Shown piece after piece: positions 39,353-51,599 of a stretch of DNA of 64,000 nt (position 1 is the stretch's first letter; each line of letters starts with the position of its first letter). Source of the stretch: Escarpia spicata. Taxonomy: Eukaryota > Annelida > Polychaeta > Sabellida > Siboglinidae. Position numbers and translations under genes: made by a program. The stretch is taken from assembly GCA_963995525.1 (NCBI GenBank), contig OZ023206.1, positions 42,515,178 through 42,579,177 on the forward strand, in the 5' to 3' direction. A model generated the notes under the pieces. That model did no database searches, had not been told where the DNA came from, and saw only the letters and a list, made by a program, of their open reading frames with translations.

Positions 39353-42300
39353 ACTGAATGTACTGCTGCTTTAGACAAGATAAAACATCAAATGGGGATG
39401 AGTTTTCACACCTATAACTTACGTAATATGTTCTTGTAACTTACGTGACGGAGATAAAACGGTAACATGCATTCCCATTTGTGGTTAATCTAGTTATGTG
39501 TGTAGCTTGATATCAGTCTAGCCTTCGTGAAGATTTGTAACATGCAAAACATATATTTGGGGTAAGACCACATTAAGGATCCGTCCGCCGAAAAAAGTGC
39601 ACTTAAAATACCGTTATGCTGTGATATGCATATCTTTTGTTCGAACACTTTGACACGGGACATGTTTGTCTCGTGAGTACTGAATGTACTGCTGCTTTAG
39701 GCAAGATAAAACATCAAATGGGGATGAGTTTTAACACCTATAACTTACGTAATATGTTCTTGTAACTTACGTGACGGAGATAAAACGGTAACATGCATTC
39801 CCAGTTGTGGTTAATCTAGTTATGTGTGTAGCTTGATATCAGTCTAGCCTTCGTGAAGATTTGTAACATGCAAAACATCTATTTGGGGTAAGACCACATT
39901 AAGGATCCGTCCGCCAAAAAAAGTGCACTTAAAATACCGTTATGCTGTGATATGCATACATTTTGTTCGAACACTTTGACATGGGACATGTTTGTCTCGT
40001 GAGTACTGAATGTACTGCTGCTTTAGACAAGATAAAACATCAAATGGGGATGAGTTTTCACACCTATAACTTACGTAATATGTTCTTGTAACTTACGTGA
40101 CGGAGATAAAACGGTAACATGCATTCCCATTTGTGGTTAATCTAGTTATGTGTGTAGCTTTATATCAGTCTAGCCTTCGTGAAGATTTGTAACATGCAAA
40201 ACATATATTTGGGGTAAGACCACATTAAGGATCCGTCCGCCGAAAAAAGTCCACTTAAAATACCGTTATGCTGTGATATGCATAAATTTTGTTCGAACAC
40301 TTTGACATGGGACTTGTTTGTCTCGTGAGTACTGAATGTACTGCTGCTTTAGACAAGATAAAACATCAAATGGGGATGAGTTTTCACACCTATAACTTAC
40401 GTAATATGTTCTTGTAAGTTAAATGACGGAGATAAAACGGTAACATGCATTCCCATTTGTGGTTAATCTAGTTATGTCTGTAGCTTGATATCAGTCTAGC
40501 CTTCGTGAAGATTTGTAACATGCAAAACATATATTTGGGGAAAGACCACATTAAGGATCCGTCCGCCGAAAATAGTTCACTTAAAATACCGTTATGCTAT
40601 GATATGCATAAATTGTGTTCGAACACTTTGACATGGGACATGTTTGTCTCGTGAGTACTGAATGTACTGCTGCTTTAGACAAGATAAAATATCAAATGGG
40701 GATGAGTTTTCACACCTATAACTTACGTAATATGTTCTTGTAACTTACGTGACGGAGATAAAACGGTAACATGCATTCCCATTTGTGGTTAATCTAGTTA
40801 TGTGTGTAGCTTGATATCAGTCTAGCCTTCGTGAAGATTTGTAACATGCAAAACATATATTTGGGGTAAGACCACATTAAGGGTCCGTCCGCCGAAAAAA
40901 GTCCACTTAAAATACCGTTGTGCTGTGATATGCATAAATGTTGTTCGAACACTTTGATATGGGACATGTTTGTCTCGTGAGTACTGAATGTATTGCTGCT
41001 TTAGACAAGATAAAACATCAAATGGGGATGAGTTTTCACACCTATAACTTACGTATATGTTCTTGTAACTTACGTGACGGAGATAAAACGGTAACATGCA
41101 TTCCCATTTGTGGTTAATCTAGTTATGTGTGTAGCTTGATATCAGTCTAGCCTTCGTGAAGATTTGTAACATGCAAAACATATAGTTGGGGTAAGACCAC
41201 ATTAAGGATCCGTCCGCCGAAAAAAGTGCACTTAAAATACCGTTATGCTGTGATATGCATATCTTTTGTTCGAACACTTTGACACGGGACATGTTTGTCT
41301 CGTGAGTACTGAATGTACTGCTGCTTTAGGCAAGATAAAACATCAAATGGGGATGAGTTTTAACACCTATAACTTACGTAATATGTTCTTGTAACTTACG
41401 TGACGGAGATAAAACGGTAACATGCATTCCCAGTTGTGGTTAATCTAGTTATGTGTGTAGCTTGATATCAGTCTAGCCTTCGTGAAGATTTGTAACATGC
41501 AAAACATCTATTTGGGGTAAGACCACATTAAGGATCCGTCCGCCAAAAAAAGTGCACTTAAAATACCGTTATGCTGTGATATGCATACATTTTGTTCGAA
41601 CACTTTGACATGGGACATGTTTGTCTCGTGAGTACTGAATGTACTGCTGCTTTAGACAAGATAAAACATCAAATGGGGATGAGTTTTCACACCTATAACT
41701 TACGTAATATGTTCTTGTAACTTACGTGACGGAGATAAAAAGGTAACATGTATTCCCATTTGTGGTTAATCTAATTATGTCTGTAGCTTGATATCAGTCT
41801 AGCCTTCGTGAAGATTTGTAACATGCAAAACATATATTTGGGGAAAGACCACATTAAGGATCCCTCCGCCGAAAATAGTTCACTTAAAATACCGTTATGC
41901 TATGATATGCATAAATTGTGTTCGAACACTTTGACATGGGACATGTTTGTCTCGTGAGTACTGAATGTACTGCTGCTTTAGACAAGATAAAACATCAAAT
42001 GGGGATGAGTTTTCACACCTATAACTTACGTAATATGTTCTTGTAAGTTAAATGACGGAGATAAAACGGTAACATGCATTCCCATTTGTGATTAATCTAG
42101 TTATGTCTGTAGCTTGATATCAGTCTAGCCTTCGTGAAGATTTGTAACATGCAAAACATATATTTGGGGAAAGACCACATTAAGGATCCGTCCGCCGAAA
42201 ATAGTTCACTTAAAATACCGTTATGCTATGATATGGATAAATTGTGTTCGAACACTTTGACATGGGACATGTTTGTCTCGTGAGTACTGAATGTACTGCT

Positions 42301-43000
42301 GCTTTAGACAAGATAAAATATCAAATGGGGATGAGTTTTCACACCTATAACTTACGTAATATGTTCTTGTAACTTACGTGACGGAGATAAAACGGTAACA
42401 TGCATTCCCATTTGTGGTTAATCTAGTTATGTGTGTAGCTTGATATCAGTCTAGCCTTCGTGAAGATTTGTAACATGCAAAACATATATTTGGGGTAAGA
42501 CCACATTAAGGATCCGTCCGCCGAAAAAAGTGCACTTAAAATACCGTTATGCTGTGATATGCATATCTTTTGTTCGAACACTTTGACACGGGACATGTTT
42601 GTCTCGTGAGTACTGAATGTACTGCTGCTTTAGACAAGATAAAACATCAAATGGGGATGAGTTTTCACACCTATAACTTACGTAATATGTTCTTGTAACT
42701 TACGTGACGGAGATAAAACGGTAACATGCATTCCCATTTGTGGTTAATCTAATTATGTCTGTAGCTTGATATCAGTCTAGCCTTCGTGAAGATTTGTAAC
42801 ATGCAAAACATATATTTGGGGAAAGACCACATTAAGGATCCGTCCGCCGAAAATAGTTCACTTAAAATACCGTTATGCTATGATATGCATAAATTGTGTT
42901 CGAACACTTTGACATGGGACATGTTTGTCTCGTGAGTACTGAATGTACTGCTGCTTTAGACAAGATAAAACATCAAATGGGGATGAGTTTTCACACCTAT

Positions 43001-43200
43001 NNNNNNNNNNNNNNNNNNNNNNNNNNNNNNNNNNNNNNNNNNNNNNNNNNNNNNNNNNNNNNNNNNNNNNNNNNNNNNNNNNNNNNNNNNNNNNNNNNNN
43101 NNNNNNNNNNNNNNNNNNNNNNNNNNNNNNNNNNNNNNNNNNNNNNNNNNNNNNNNNNNNNNNNNNNNNNNNNNNNNNNNNNNNNNNNNNNNNNNNNNNN
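43001..43200. other. Assembly gap, 200 N
   Basis: Exactly 200 unknown bases. A round number like this is normally a scaffolding placeholder, so the true distance is unknown. To the left the satellite reads on the + strand and stops in CACACCTAT, near monomer position 63. To the right it resumes as the reverse complement, at TATCAAGC, near monomer position 160. The two flanks are therefore in opposite orientation. Confidence 0.97.
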
Positions 43201-45642
43201 TATCAAGCTACACACATAACTAGATTAACCACAAATGGGAATGCATGTTACCGTTTTATCTCCGTCACGTAAGTTACAAGAACATATTACGTAAGTTATA
43301 GGTGTGAAAACTTATCCCCATTTGATGTTTTATCTTGTCTAAAGCAGCAGTACATTCAGTACTCACGAGACAAACATGTCCCATGTCAAAGTGTTCGAAC
43401 AACATTTATGCATATCACAGCATAAGGGTATTTTAAGTGGACTTTTTTCGGCGGACGGATCCTTAATGTGGTCTTACCCCAAATATATGTTTTGCATGTT
43501 ACAAATCTTCACGAAGGCTAGACTGATATCAAGCTACACACATAACTAGATTAACCACAAATGGGAATGCATGTTACCGTTTTATCTCCGTCACGTAAGT
43601 TACAAGAACATATTACGTAAGTTATAGGTGTGAAAACTCATCCCCATTTTATGTTTTATCTTGTCTAAAGCAGCAGTACATTCAGTACTCACGAGACAAA
43701 CATGTCCCATGTCTAAGTGTTCGAACAAAATTTATGTATATCACAGCATAACGGTATTTTAAGTGGACTTTTTTCGGCGGACGGATCCTTAATGTGGTCT
43801 TACCCCAAATATATGTTTTGCATGTTACAAATCTTCACGAAGGCTAGACTGATATCAAGCTACACATATAACTAGATTAACCACAAATGGGAATGCATGT
43901 TACCGTTTTATCTCCGTCACGTAAGTTACAATAACATATTACGTAAGTTATAGGTGTGAAAACTCATCCCCATTTGATGTTTTATCTTGTCTAAAGCAGC
44001 AGTACATTCAATACTCACGAGACAAACATGTCCCATGTCAAAGTGTTCGAACACAATTTATGCATATCACAGCATAACGGTATTTTAAGTGAACTTTTTT
44101 CGGCGGGCGGATCCTTAATGTGGTCTTACCTCAAATATATGTTTTGCATGTTACAAATCTTCACGAAGGCTAGACTGATATCAAGCTACACACATAACTA
44201 GATTAACCACAAATGGGAATGCATGTTACCGTTTTATCTCCGTCACGTAAGTTACAAGAACATATTACGTAAGTTATAGGTGTGAAAATTTATCCCCATT
44301 TGATGTTTTATCTTGTCTAAAGCAGCAGCACATTCAGTACTCACGAGACAAACATGTCCCATGTCAAAGTGTTCGAACAAAATTTATGCATATCACAGCA
44401 TAACGGTATTTTAAGTGGACTTTTTTCGGCGGACGGATCCTTAATGTGGTCTTACCCCAAATATATGTTTTGCATGTTACAAATCTTCACGAAGGCTAGA
44501 CTGATATCAAGCTACACACATAACTAGATTAACCACAAATGGGAATGCATGTTACCGTTTTATCTCCGTCACGTTAGTTACAAGAACATATTACGTAAGT
44601 TATAGGTGTGAAAACTCATCCCCATTTGATGTTTTATCTTGTCTAAAGCAGCAGTACATTCAGTACTCACGAGACAAACATGTCCCATGTCAAAGTGTTC
44701 GAACACAATTTATGCATATCATAGCATAACGGTATTTTAAGTGAACTTTTTTCGGCGGAAGGATCCTTAATGTGGTCTTACCCCAAATAGATGTTTTGCA
44801 TGTTACAAATCTTCACGAAGGCAAGACTGATATCAAGCTACACATATAACTAGATTAACCACAAATGGGAATGCATGTTACCGTTTTATCTCCGTCACGT
44901 AAGTTACAAGAACATATTACGTAAGTTATAGGTGTGAAAACTCATCCCCATTTGATGTTTTATCTTGTCTAAAGCAGCAGTACATTCAGTACTCACGAGA
45001 CAAACATGTCCCATGTCAAAGTGTTCGAACACAATTTATGCATATCATAGCATAACGGTATTTTAAGTGAACTTTTTTCGGCGGAAGGATCCTTAATGTG
45101 GTCTTACCCCAAACAGATGTTTTGCATGTTACAAATTTTCACGAAGGCTAGACTGATATCAAGCTACACATATAACTAGATTAACCACAAATGGGAATGC
45201 ATGTTACCGTTTTATCTCCGTCACGTAAGTTACAAGAACATATTACGTAAGTTATAGGTGTGAAAACTCATCCCCATTTGATGTTTTATCTTGTCTAAAG
45301 CAGCAGTACATTCAGTACTCACGAGTCAAACATGTCCCATGTCAAAGTTTTCGAACACAATTTATGCATATCACAGCATAACGGTATTTTAAGTGAACTT
45401 TTTTCGGCGGACGGATCCTTAATGTGGTCTTACCCCAAATATATGTTTTCCATGTTACAAATCTTCACGAAGGCTAGACTGATATCAAGCTACACACATA
45501 ACTAGATTAACCACAAATGGGAATGCATGTTACCGTTTTATCTCCGTCACGTAAGTTACAAGAACATATTACGTAAGTTATAGGTGTGAAAACTCATCCC
45601 CATTTGATGTTTTATCTTGTCTAAAGCAGCAGTACATTCAGT

Positions 45643-47010
45643 ACTCACGAGACAAACATGTCCCATGTCAAAGTGTTCGAACACAATTTATGCATATCAC
45701 AGCATAACGGTATTTTAAGTGAACTTTTTTCGGCTGACGGATCCTTAATGTGGTCTTACCCCAAATAGATGTTTTGCATGTTACAAATCTTCACGAAGGC
45801 TAGACTGATATCAAGCTACACACATAACTAGATTAACCACAAATGGGAATGCATGTTACCGTTTTATCTCCGTCACGTAAGTTACAAGAACATATTACGT
45901 AAGTTATAGGTGTGAAAACTTATCCCCATTTGATGTTTTATCTTGTCTAAAGCAGCAGTACATTCAGTACTCACGAGACAAACATGTCCCATGTCAAAGT
46001 GTTCGAACAAAATTTATGCATATCACAGCATAACGGTATTTTAAGTGGACTTTTTTCGGCGGACGGATCCTTAATGTGGTCTTACCCCAAATATATGTTT
46101 TGCATGTTACAAATCTTCACGAAGGCTAGACTGATATCAAGCTACACACATAACTAGATTAACCACAAATGGGAATGCATGTTACCGTTTTATCTCCGTC
46201 ACGTAAGTTACAAGAACATATTACGTAAGTTATAGGTGTTAAAACTCATCCCCATTTGATGTTTTATCTTGCCTAAAGCAGCAGTACATTCAGTACTCAC
46301 GAGACAAACATGTCCCATGTCAAAGTGTTCGAACAAAATATATGCATATCACAGCATAACGGTATTTTAAGTGGACTTTTTTCGGCGGACGGATCCTTAA
46401 AGTGGTCTTACCACAAATAGATGTTTTGCATGTTACAAATCTTCACGAAGGCTAGACTGATATCAAACTACACACACAACTAGATTAAACACAAATGGGA
46501 ATGCATGTTACCGTTTTATCTCCGTCACGTAAGTTACAAGAACATATTACGTAAGTTATAGGTGTGAAAACTCATCCCCATTTGATGTTTTATCTTGTCT
46601 AAAGCAGCAGTACATTCAGTACTCACGAGACAAACATGTCCCATGTCAAAGTGTTCGAACAAAATTTATGCATATCACAGCATAACGGTATTTTAAGTGG
46701 ACTTTTTTCGGCGGACGGATCCTTAATGTGGTCTTACCCCAAATATATGTTTTGCATGTTACAAATCTTCACGAAGGCTAGACTGATATCAAGCTACACA
46801 CATAACTAGATTAACCACAAATGGGAATGCATGTTACCGTTTTATCTCCGTCACGTAAGTTACAAGAACATATTACGTAAGTTATAGGTGTTAAAACTCA
46901 TCCCCATTTGATGTTTTATCTTGCCTAAAGCAGCAGTACATTCAGTACTCACGAGACAAACATGTCCCCTGTCAAAGTGTTCGAACAAAATATATGCATA
47001 TCACAGCATA
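45643..47010 (-). repeat. Reverse-arm block 7, first copy
   Basis: Recurs at 47926-49293 with a shift of 2283 bp (seven monomers plus 1 bp). Rare shared markers are CGGCTGACGG (45731 and 48014), CTTAAAGTGGTC (46397 and 48680), CAAACTACACACACAAC, GATTAAACACAAATG and GTCCCCTGTC. Confidence 0.9.
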
Positions 47011-47348
47011 ACGGTATTTTAAGTGGACTTTTTTCGGCGGACGGATCCTTAATGTGGTCTTACCACAAATAGATGTTTTGCATGTTACAAATCTTCACGA
47101 AGGCTAGACTGATATCAAACTACACACACAACTAGATTAACCACAAATGGGAATGCATGTTACCGTTTTATCTCCGTCACGTAAGTTACAAGAACATATT
47201 ACGTAAGTCATAGGTGTGAAAACTCATCCCCATTTGATGTTTTATCTTGTCTAAAGCAGCAGTACATTCAGTACTCACGAGACAAACATGTCCCATGTCA
47301 AAGTGTTCGAACCAAATTTATGCATATCACAGCATAACGGTATTTTAA

Positions 47349-47361
47349 TATTTTTTTTTCT
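47349..47361 (-). repeat. T-tract variant 1 (TA + nine T + CT)
   Basis: After TATTTTAA the usual GTGGACTTTTTT is replaced by TA, nine T, then CT. This makes the unit 327 bp, the only +1 unit in the reverse arm. Confidence 0.92.
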
Positions 47362-47925
47362 CGGCGGACGGATCCTTAATGTGGTCTTACCCCAAATATA
47401 TGTTTTCCATGTTACAAATCTTCACGAAGGCTAGACTGATATCAAGCTACACACATAACTAGATTAACCACAAATGGGAATGCATGTTACCGTTTTATCT
47501 CCGTCACGTAAGTTACAAGAACATATTACGTAAGTTATAGGTGTGAAAACTCATCCCCATTTGATGTTTTATCTTGTCTAAAGCAGCAGTACATTCAGTA
47601 CTCACGAGACAAACATGTCCCATGTCAAAGTGTTCGAACACAATTTATGCATATCATAGCATAACGGTATTTTAAGTGAACTTTTTTCGGCGGAAGGATC
47701 CTTAATGTGGTCTTACCCCAAATAGATGTTTTGCATGTTACAAATCTTCACGAAGGCTAGACTGATATCAAGCTACACATATAACTAGATTAACCACAAA
47801 TGGGAATGCATGTTACCGTTTTATCTCCGTCACGTAAGTTACAAGAACATATTACGTAAGTTATAGGTGTGAAAACTCATCCCCATTTGATGTTTTATCT
47901 TGTCTAAAGCAGCAGTACATTCAGT

Positions 47926-49293
47926 ACTCACGAGACAAACATGTCCCATGTCAAAGTGTTCGAACACAATTTATGCATATCACAGCATAACGGTATTTTA
48001 AGTGAACTTTTTTCGGCTGACGGATCCTTAATGTGGTCTTACCCCAAATAGATGTTTTGCATGTTACAAATCTTCACGAAGGCTAGACTGATATCAAGCT
48101 ACACACATAACTAGATTAACCACAAATGGGAATGCATGTTACCGTTTTATCTCCGTCACGTAAGTTACAAGAACATATTACGTAAGTTATAGGTGTGAAA
48201 ACTTATCCCCATTTGATGTTTTATCTTGTCTAAAGCAGCAGTACATTCAGTACTCACGAGACAAACATGTCCCATGTCAAAGTGTTCGAACAAAATTTAT
48301 GCATATCACAGCATAACGGTATTTTAAGTGGACTTTTTTCGGCGGACGGATCCTTAATGTGGTCTTACCCCAAATATATGTTTTGCATGTTACAAATCTT
48401 CACGAAGGCTAGACTGATATCAAGCTACACACATAACTAGATTAACCACAAATGGGAATGCATGTTACCGTTTTATCTCCGTCACGTAAGTTACAAGAAC
48501 ATATTACGTAAGTTATAGGTGTTAAAACTCATCCCCATTTGATGTTTTATCTTGCCTAAAGCAGCAGTACATTCAGTACTCACGAGACAAACATGTCCCA
48601 TGTCAAAGTGTTCGAACAAAATATATGCATATCACAGCATAACGGTATTTTAAGTGGACTTTTTTCGGCGGACGGATCCTTAAAGTGGTCTTACCACAAA
48701 TAGATGTTTTGCATGTTACAAATCTTCACGAAGGCTAGACTGATATCAAACTACACACACAACTAGATTAAACACAAATGGGAATGCATGTTACCGTTTT
48801 ATCTCCGTCACGTAAGTTACAAGAACATATTACGTAAGTTATAGGTGTGAAAACTCATCCCCATTTGATGTTTTATCTTGTCTAAAGCAGCAGTACATTC
48901 AGTACTCACGAGACAAACATGTCCCATGTCAAAGTGTTCGAACAAAATTTATGCATATCACAGCATAACGGTATTTTAAGTGGACTTTTTTCGGCGGACG
49001 GATCCTTAATGTGGTCTTACCCCAAATATATGTTTTGCATGTTACAAATCTTCACGAAGGCTAGACTGATATCAAGCTACACACATAACTAGATTAACCA
49101 CAAATGGGAATGCATGTTACCGTTTTATCTCCGTCACGTAAGTTACAAGAACATATTACGTAAGTTATAGGTGTTAAAACTCATCCCCATTTGATGTTTT
49201 ATCTTGCCTAAAGCAGCAGTACATTCAGTACTCACGAGACAAACATGTCCCCTGTCAAAGTGTTCGAACAAAATATATGCATATCACAGCATA
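47926..49293 (-). repeat. Reverse-arm block 7, second copy
   Basis: Copy of 45643-47010. It stops where this copy runs into a long T tract (49308) and the first copy reads the standard AAGTGGAC. Confidence 0.9.
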
Positions 49294-49305
49294 ACGGTAT
49301 TTTAA

Positions 49306-49317
49306 TATTTTTTTTTT
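49306..49317 (-). repeat. T-tract variant 2 (TA + ten T)
   Basis: Same replacement as at 47349 but without the extra CT, so the unit keeps 326 bp. It sits in a monomer that also has GTCCCCTGTC. Confidence 0.92.
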
Positions 49318-50935
49318 CGGCGGACGGATCCTTAATGTGGTCTTACCCCAAATATATGTTTTCCATGTTACAAATCTTCACGAAGGCTAGACTGATATCA
49401 AGCTACACACATAACTAGATTAACCACAAATGGGAATGCATGTTACCGTTTTATCTCCGTCACGTAAGTTACAAGAACATATTACGTAAGTTATAGGTGT
49501 GAAAACTCATCCCCATTTGATGTTTTATCTTGTCTAAAGCAGCAGTACATTCAGTACTCACGAGACAAACATGTCCCATATCAAAGTGTTCGAACAAAAT
49601 TTATGCATATCACAGCATAACGGTATTTTAAGTGGACTTTTCTCGGCGGACGGATCCTTAATGTGGTCTTACCCCAAATAGATGTTTTGCATGTTACAAA
49701 TCTTCACGAAGGCTAGACTGATATCAAGCTACACACATAACTAGATTAACCACAAATGGGAATGCATGTTACCGTTTTATCTCCGTCACGTAAGTTACAA
49801 GAACATATTACGTAAGTTATAGGTGTGAAAACTCATCCCCATTTGATGTTTTATCTTGTCTAAAGCAGCAGTACATTCAGTACTCACGAGACAAACATGT
49901 CCCATGTCAAAGTGTTCGAACACAATTTATGCATATCACAGCATAACGGTATTTTAAGTGAACTTTTTTCGGCGGACGGATCCTTAATGTGGTCTTACCC
50001 CAAATAGATGTTTTGCATGTTACAAATCTTCACGAAGGCTAGACTGATATCAAGCTACACACATAACTAGATTAACCACAAATGGGAATGCATGTTACCG
50101 TTTTATCTCCGTCACGTAAGTTACAAGAACATATTACGTAAGTTATAGGTGTGAAAACTCATCCCCATTTGATGTTTTATCTTGTCTAAAGCAGCAGTAC
50201 ATTCAGTACTCACGAGACAAACATGTCCCATGTCAAAGTGTTCGAACAAAATTTATGCATATCACAGCATAACGGTATTTTAAGTGGACTTTTTTCGGCG
50301 GACGGATCCTTAATGTGGTCTTACCCCAAATATATGTTTTGCATGTTACAAATCTTCACGAAGGCTAGACTGATATCAAGCTACACACATAACTAGATTA
50401 ACCACAAATGGGAATGCATGTTACCGTTTTATCTCCGTCACGTAAGTTACAAGAACATATTACGTAAGTTATAGGTGTTAAAACTCATCCCCATTTGATG
50501 TTTTATCTTGCCTAAAGCAGCAGTACATTCAGTACTCACGAGACAAACATGTCCCCTGTCAAAGTGTTCGAACAAAATATATGCATATCACAGCATAACG
50601 GTATTTTAAGTGGACTTTTTTCGGCGGACGGATCCTTAATGTGGTCTTACCACAAATAGATGTTTTGCATGTTACAAATCTTCACGAAGGCTAGACTGAT
50701 ATCAAACTACACACACAACTAGATTAACCACAAATGGGAATGCATGTTACCGTTTTATCTCCGTCACGTAAGTTACAAGAACATATTACGTAAGTCATAG
50801 GTGTGAAAACTCATCCCCATTTGATGTTTTATCTTGTCTAAAGCAGCAGTACATTCAGTACTCACGAGACAAACATGTCCCATGTCAAAGTGTTCGAACC
50901 AAATTTATGCATATCACAGCATAACGGTATTTTAA

Positions 50936-50947
50936 TATTTTTTTTTT
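50936..50947 (-). repeat. T-tract variant 3 (TA + ten T)
   Basis: Same form as at 49306, but in a monomer with TTCGAACCAAATTTATG like the one at 47273. It therefore combines marks of the other two T-tract monomers. Confidence 0.92.
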
Positions 50948-51599
50948 CGGCGGACGGATCCTTAATGTGGTCTTACCCCAAATATATGTTTTCCATGTTA
51001 CAAATCTTCACGAAGGCTAGACTGATATCAAGCTACACACATAACTAGATTAACCACAAATGGGAATGCATGTTACCGTTTTATCTCCGTCACGTAAGTT
51101 ACAAGAACATATTACGTAAGTTATAGGTGTGAAAACTCATCCCCATTTGATGTTTTATCTTGTCTAAAGCAGCAGTACATTCAGTACTCACGAGACAAAC
51201 ATGTCCCATATCAAAGTGTTCGAACAAAATTTATGCATATCACAGCATAACGGTATTTTAAGTGGACTTTTCTCGGCGGACGGATCCTTAATGTGGTCTT
51301 ACCCCAAATAGATGTTTTGCATGTTACAAATCTTCACGAAGGCTAGACTGATATCAAGCTACACACATAACTAGATTAACCACAAATGGGAATGCATGTT
51401 ACCGTTTTATCTCCGTCACGTAAGTTACAAGAACATATTACGTAAGTTATAGGTGTGAAAACTCATCCCCATTTGATGTTTTATCTTGTCTAAAGCAGCA
51501 GTACATTCAGTACTCACGAGACAAACATGTCCCATGTCAAAGTGTTCGAACACAATTTATGCATATCACAGCATAACGGTATTTTAAGTGAACTTTTTT

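Larger units (their letters stand above)
1..43000 (+). repeat. Satellite array, forward arm (132 full 326-bp monomers)
   Basis: Head-to-tail tandem array. I set the phase at the ACTGAATG that follows GTGAGT. Monomers start at 1, 326, 652 and onward to 42938, and the last one is cut by the gap after 63 bp. The standard unit is 326 bp. The exceptions account for the whole length: eleven 318-bp units (1304, 3902, 6175, 8123, 9745, 12997, 16249, 21783, 29273, 32199, 39035), five 325-bp units (1, 4872, 34473, 36428, 40983) and one 324-bp unit (2274). I found no interruption by other sequence. Because 326 is not a multiple of three, any reading frame shifts at each monomer, so this is not a coding repeat. 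Resemblance to the Beta vulgaris pBV/BamHI centromeric satellite rests only on unit length and the BamHI site. Confidence 0.99.

Noticed and set aside
40822..41097. 91-codon open frame on the - strand
   Set aside because: Satellite sequence again, opened by the 1-bp-short ACGTATATG unit and the TTGTGCTG change. Sister monomers do not keep it open.
42896..43272. Open frames of 72 to 109 codons spanning the N run, both strands
   Set aside because: Most of their length is the 200 N, which cannot contain a stop codon. The readable ends are satellite.
42800..43400. Long palindrome centred on the gap
   Set aside because: The flanks are opposite in orientation but stop at different monomer positions (about 63 and about 160), and the arms carry different variant sets. 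They are not mirror copies.
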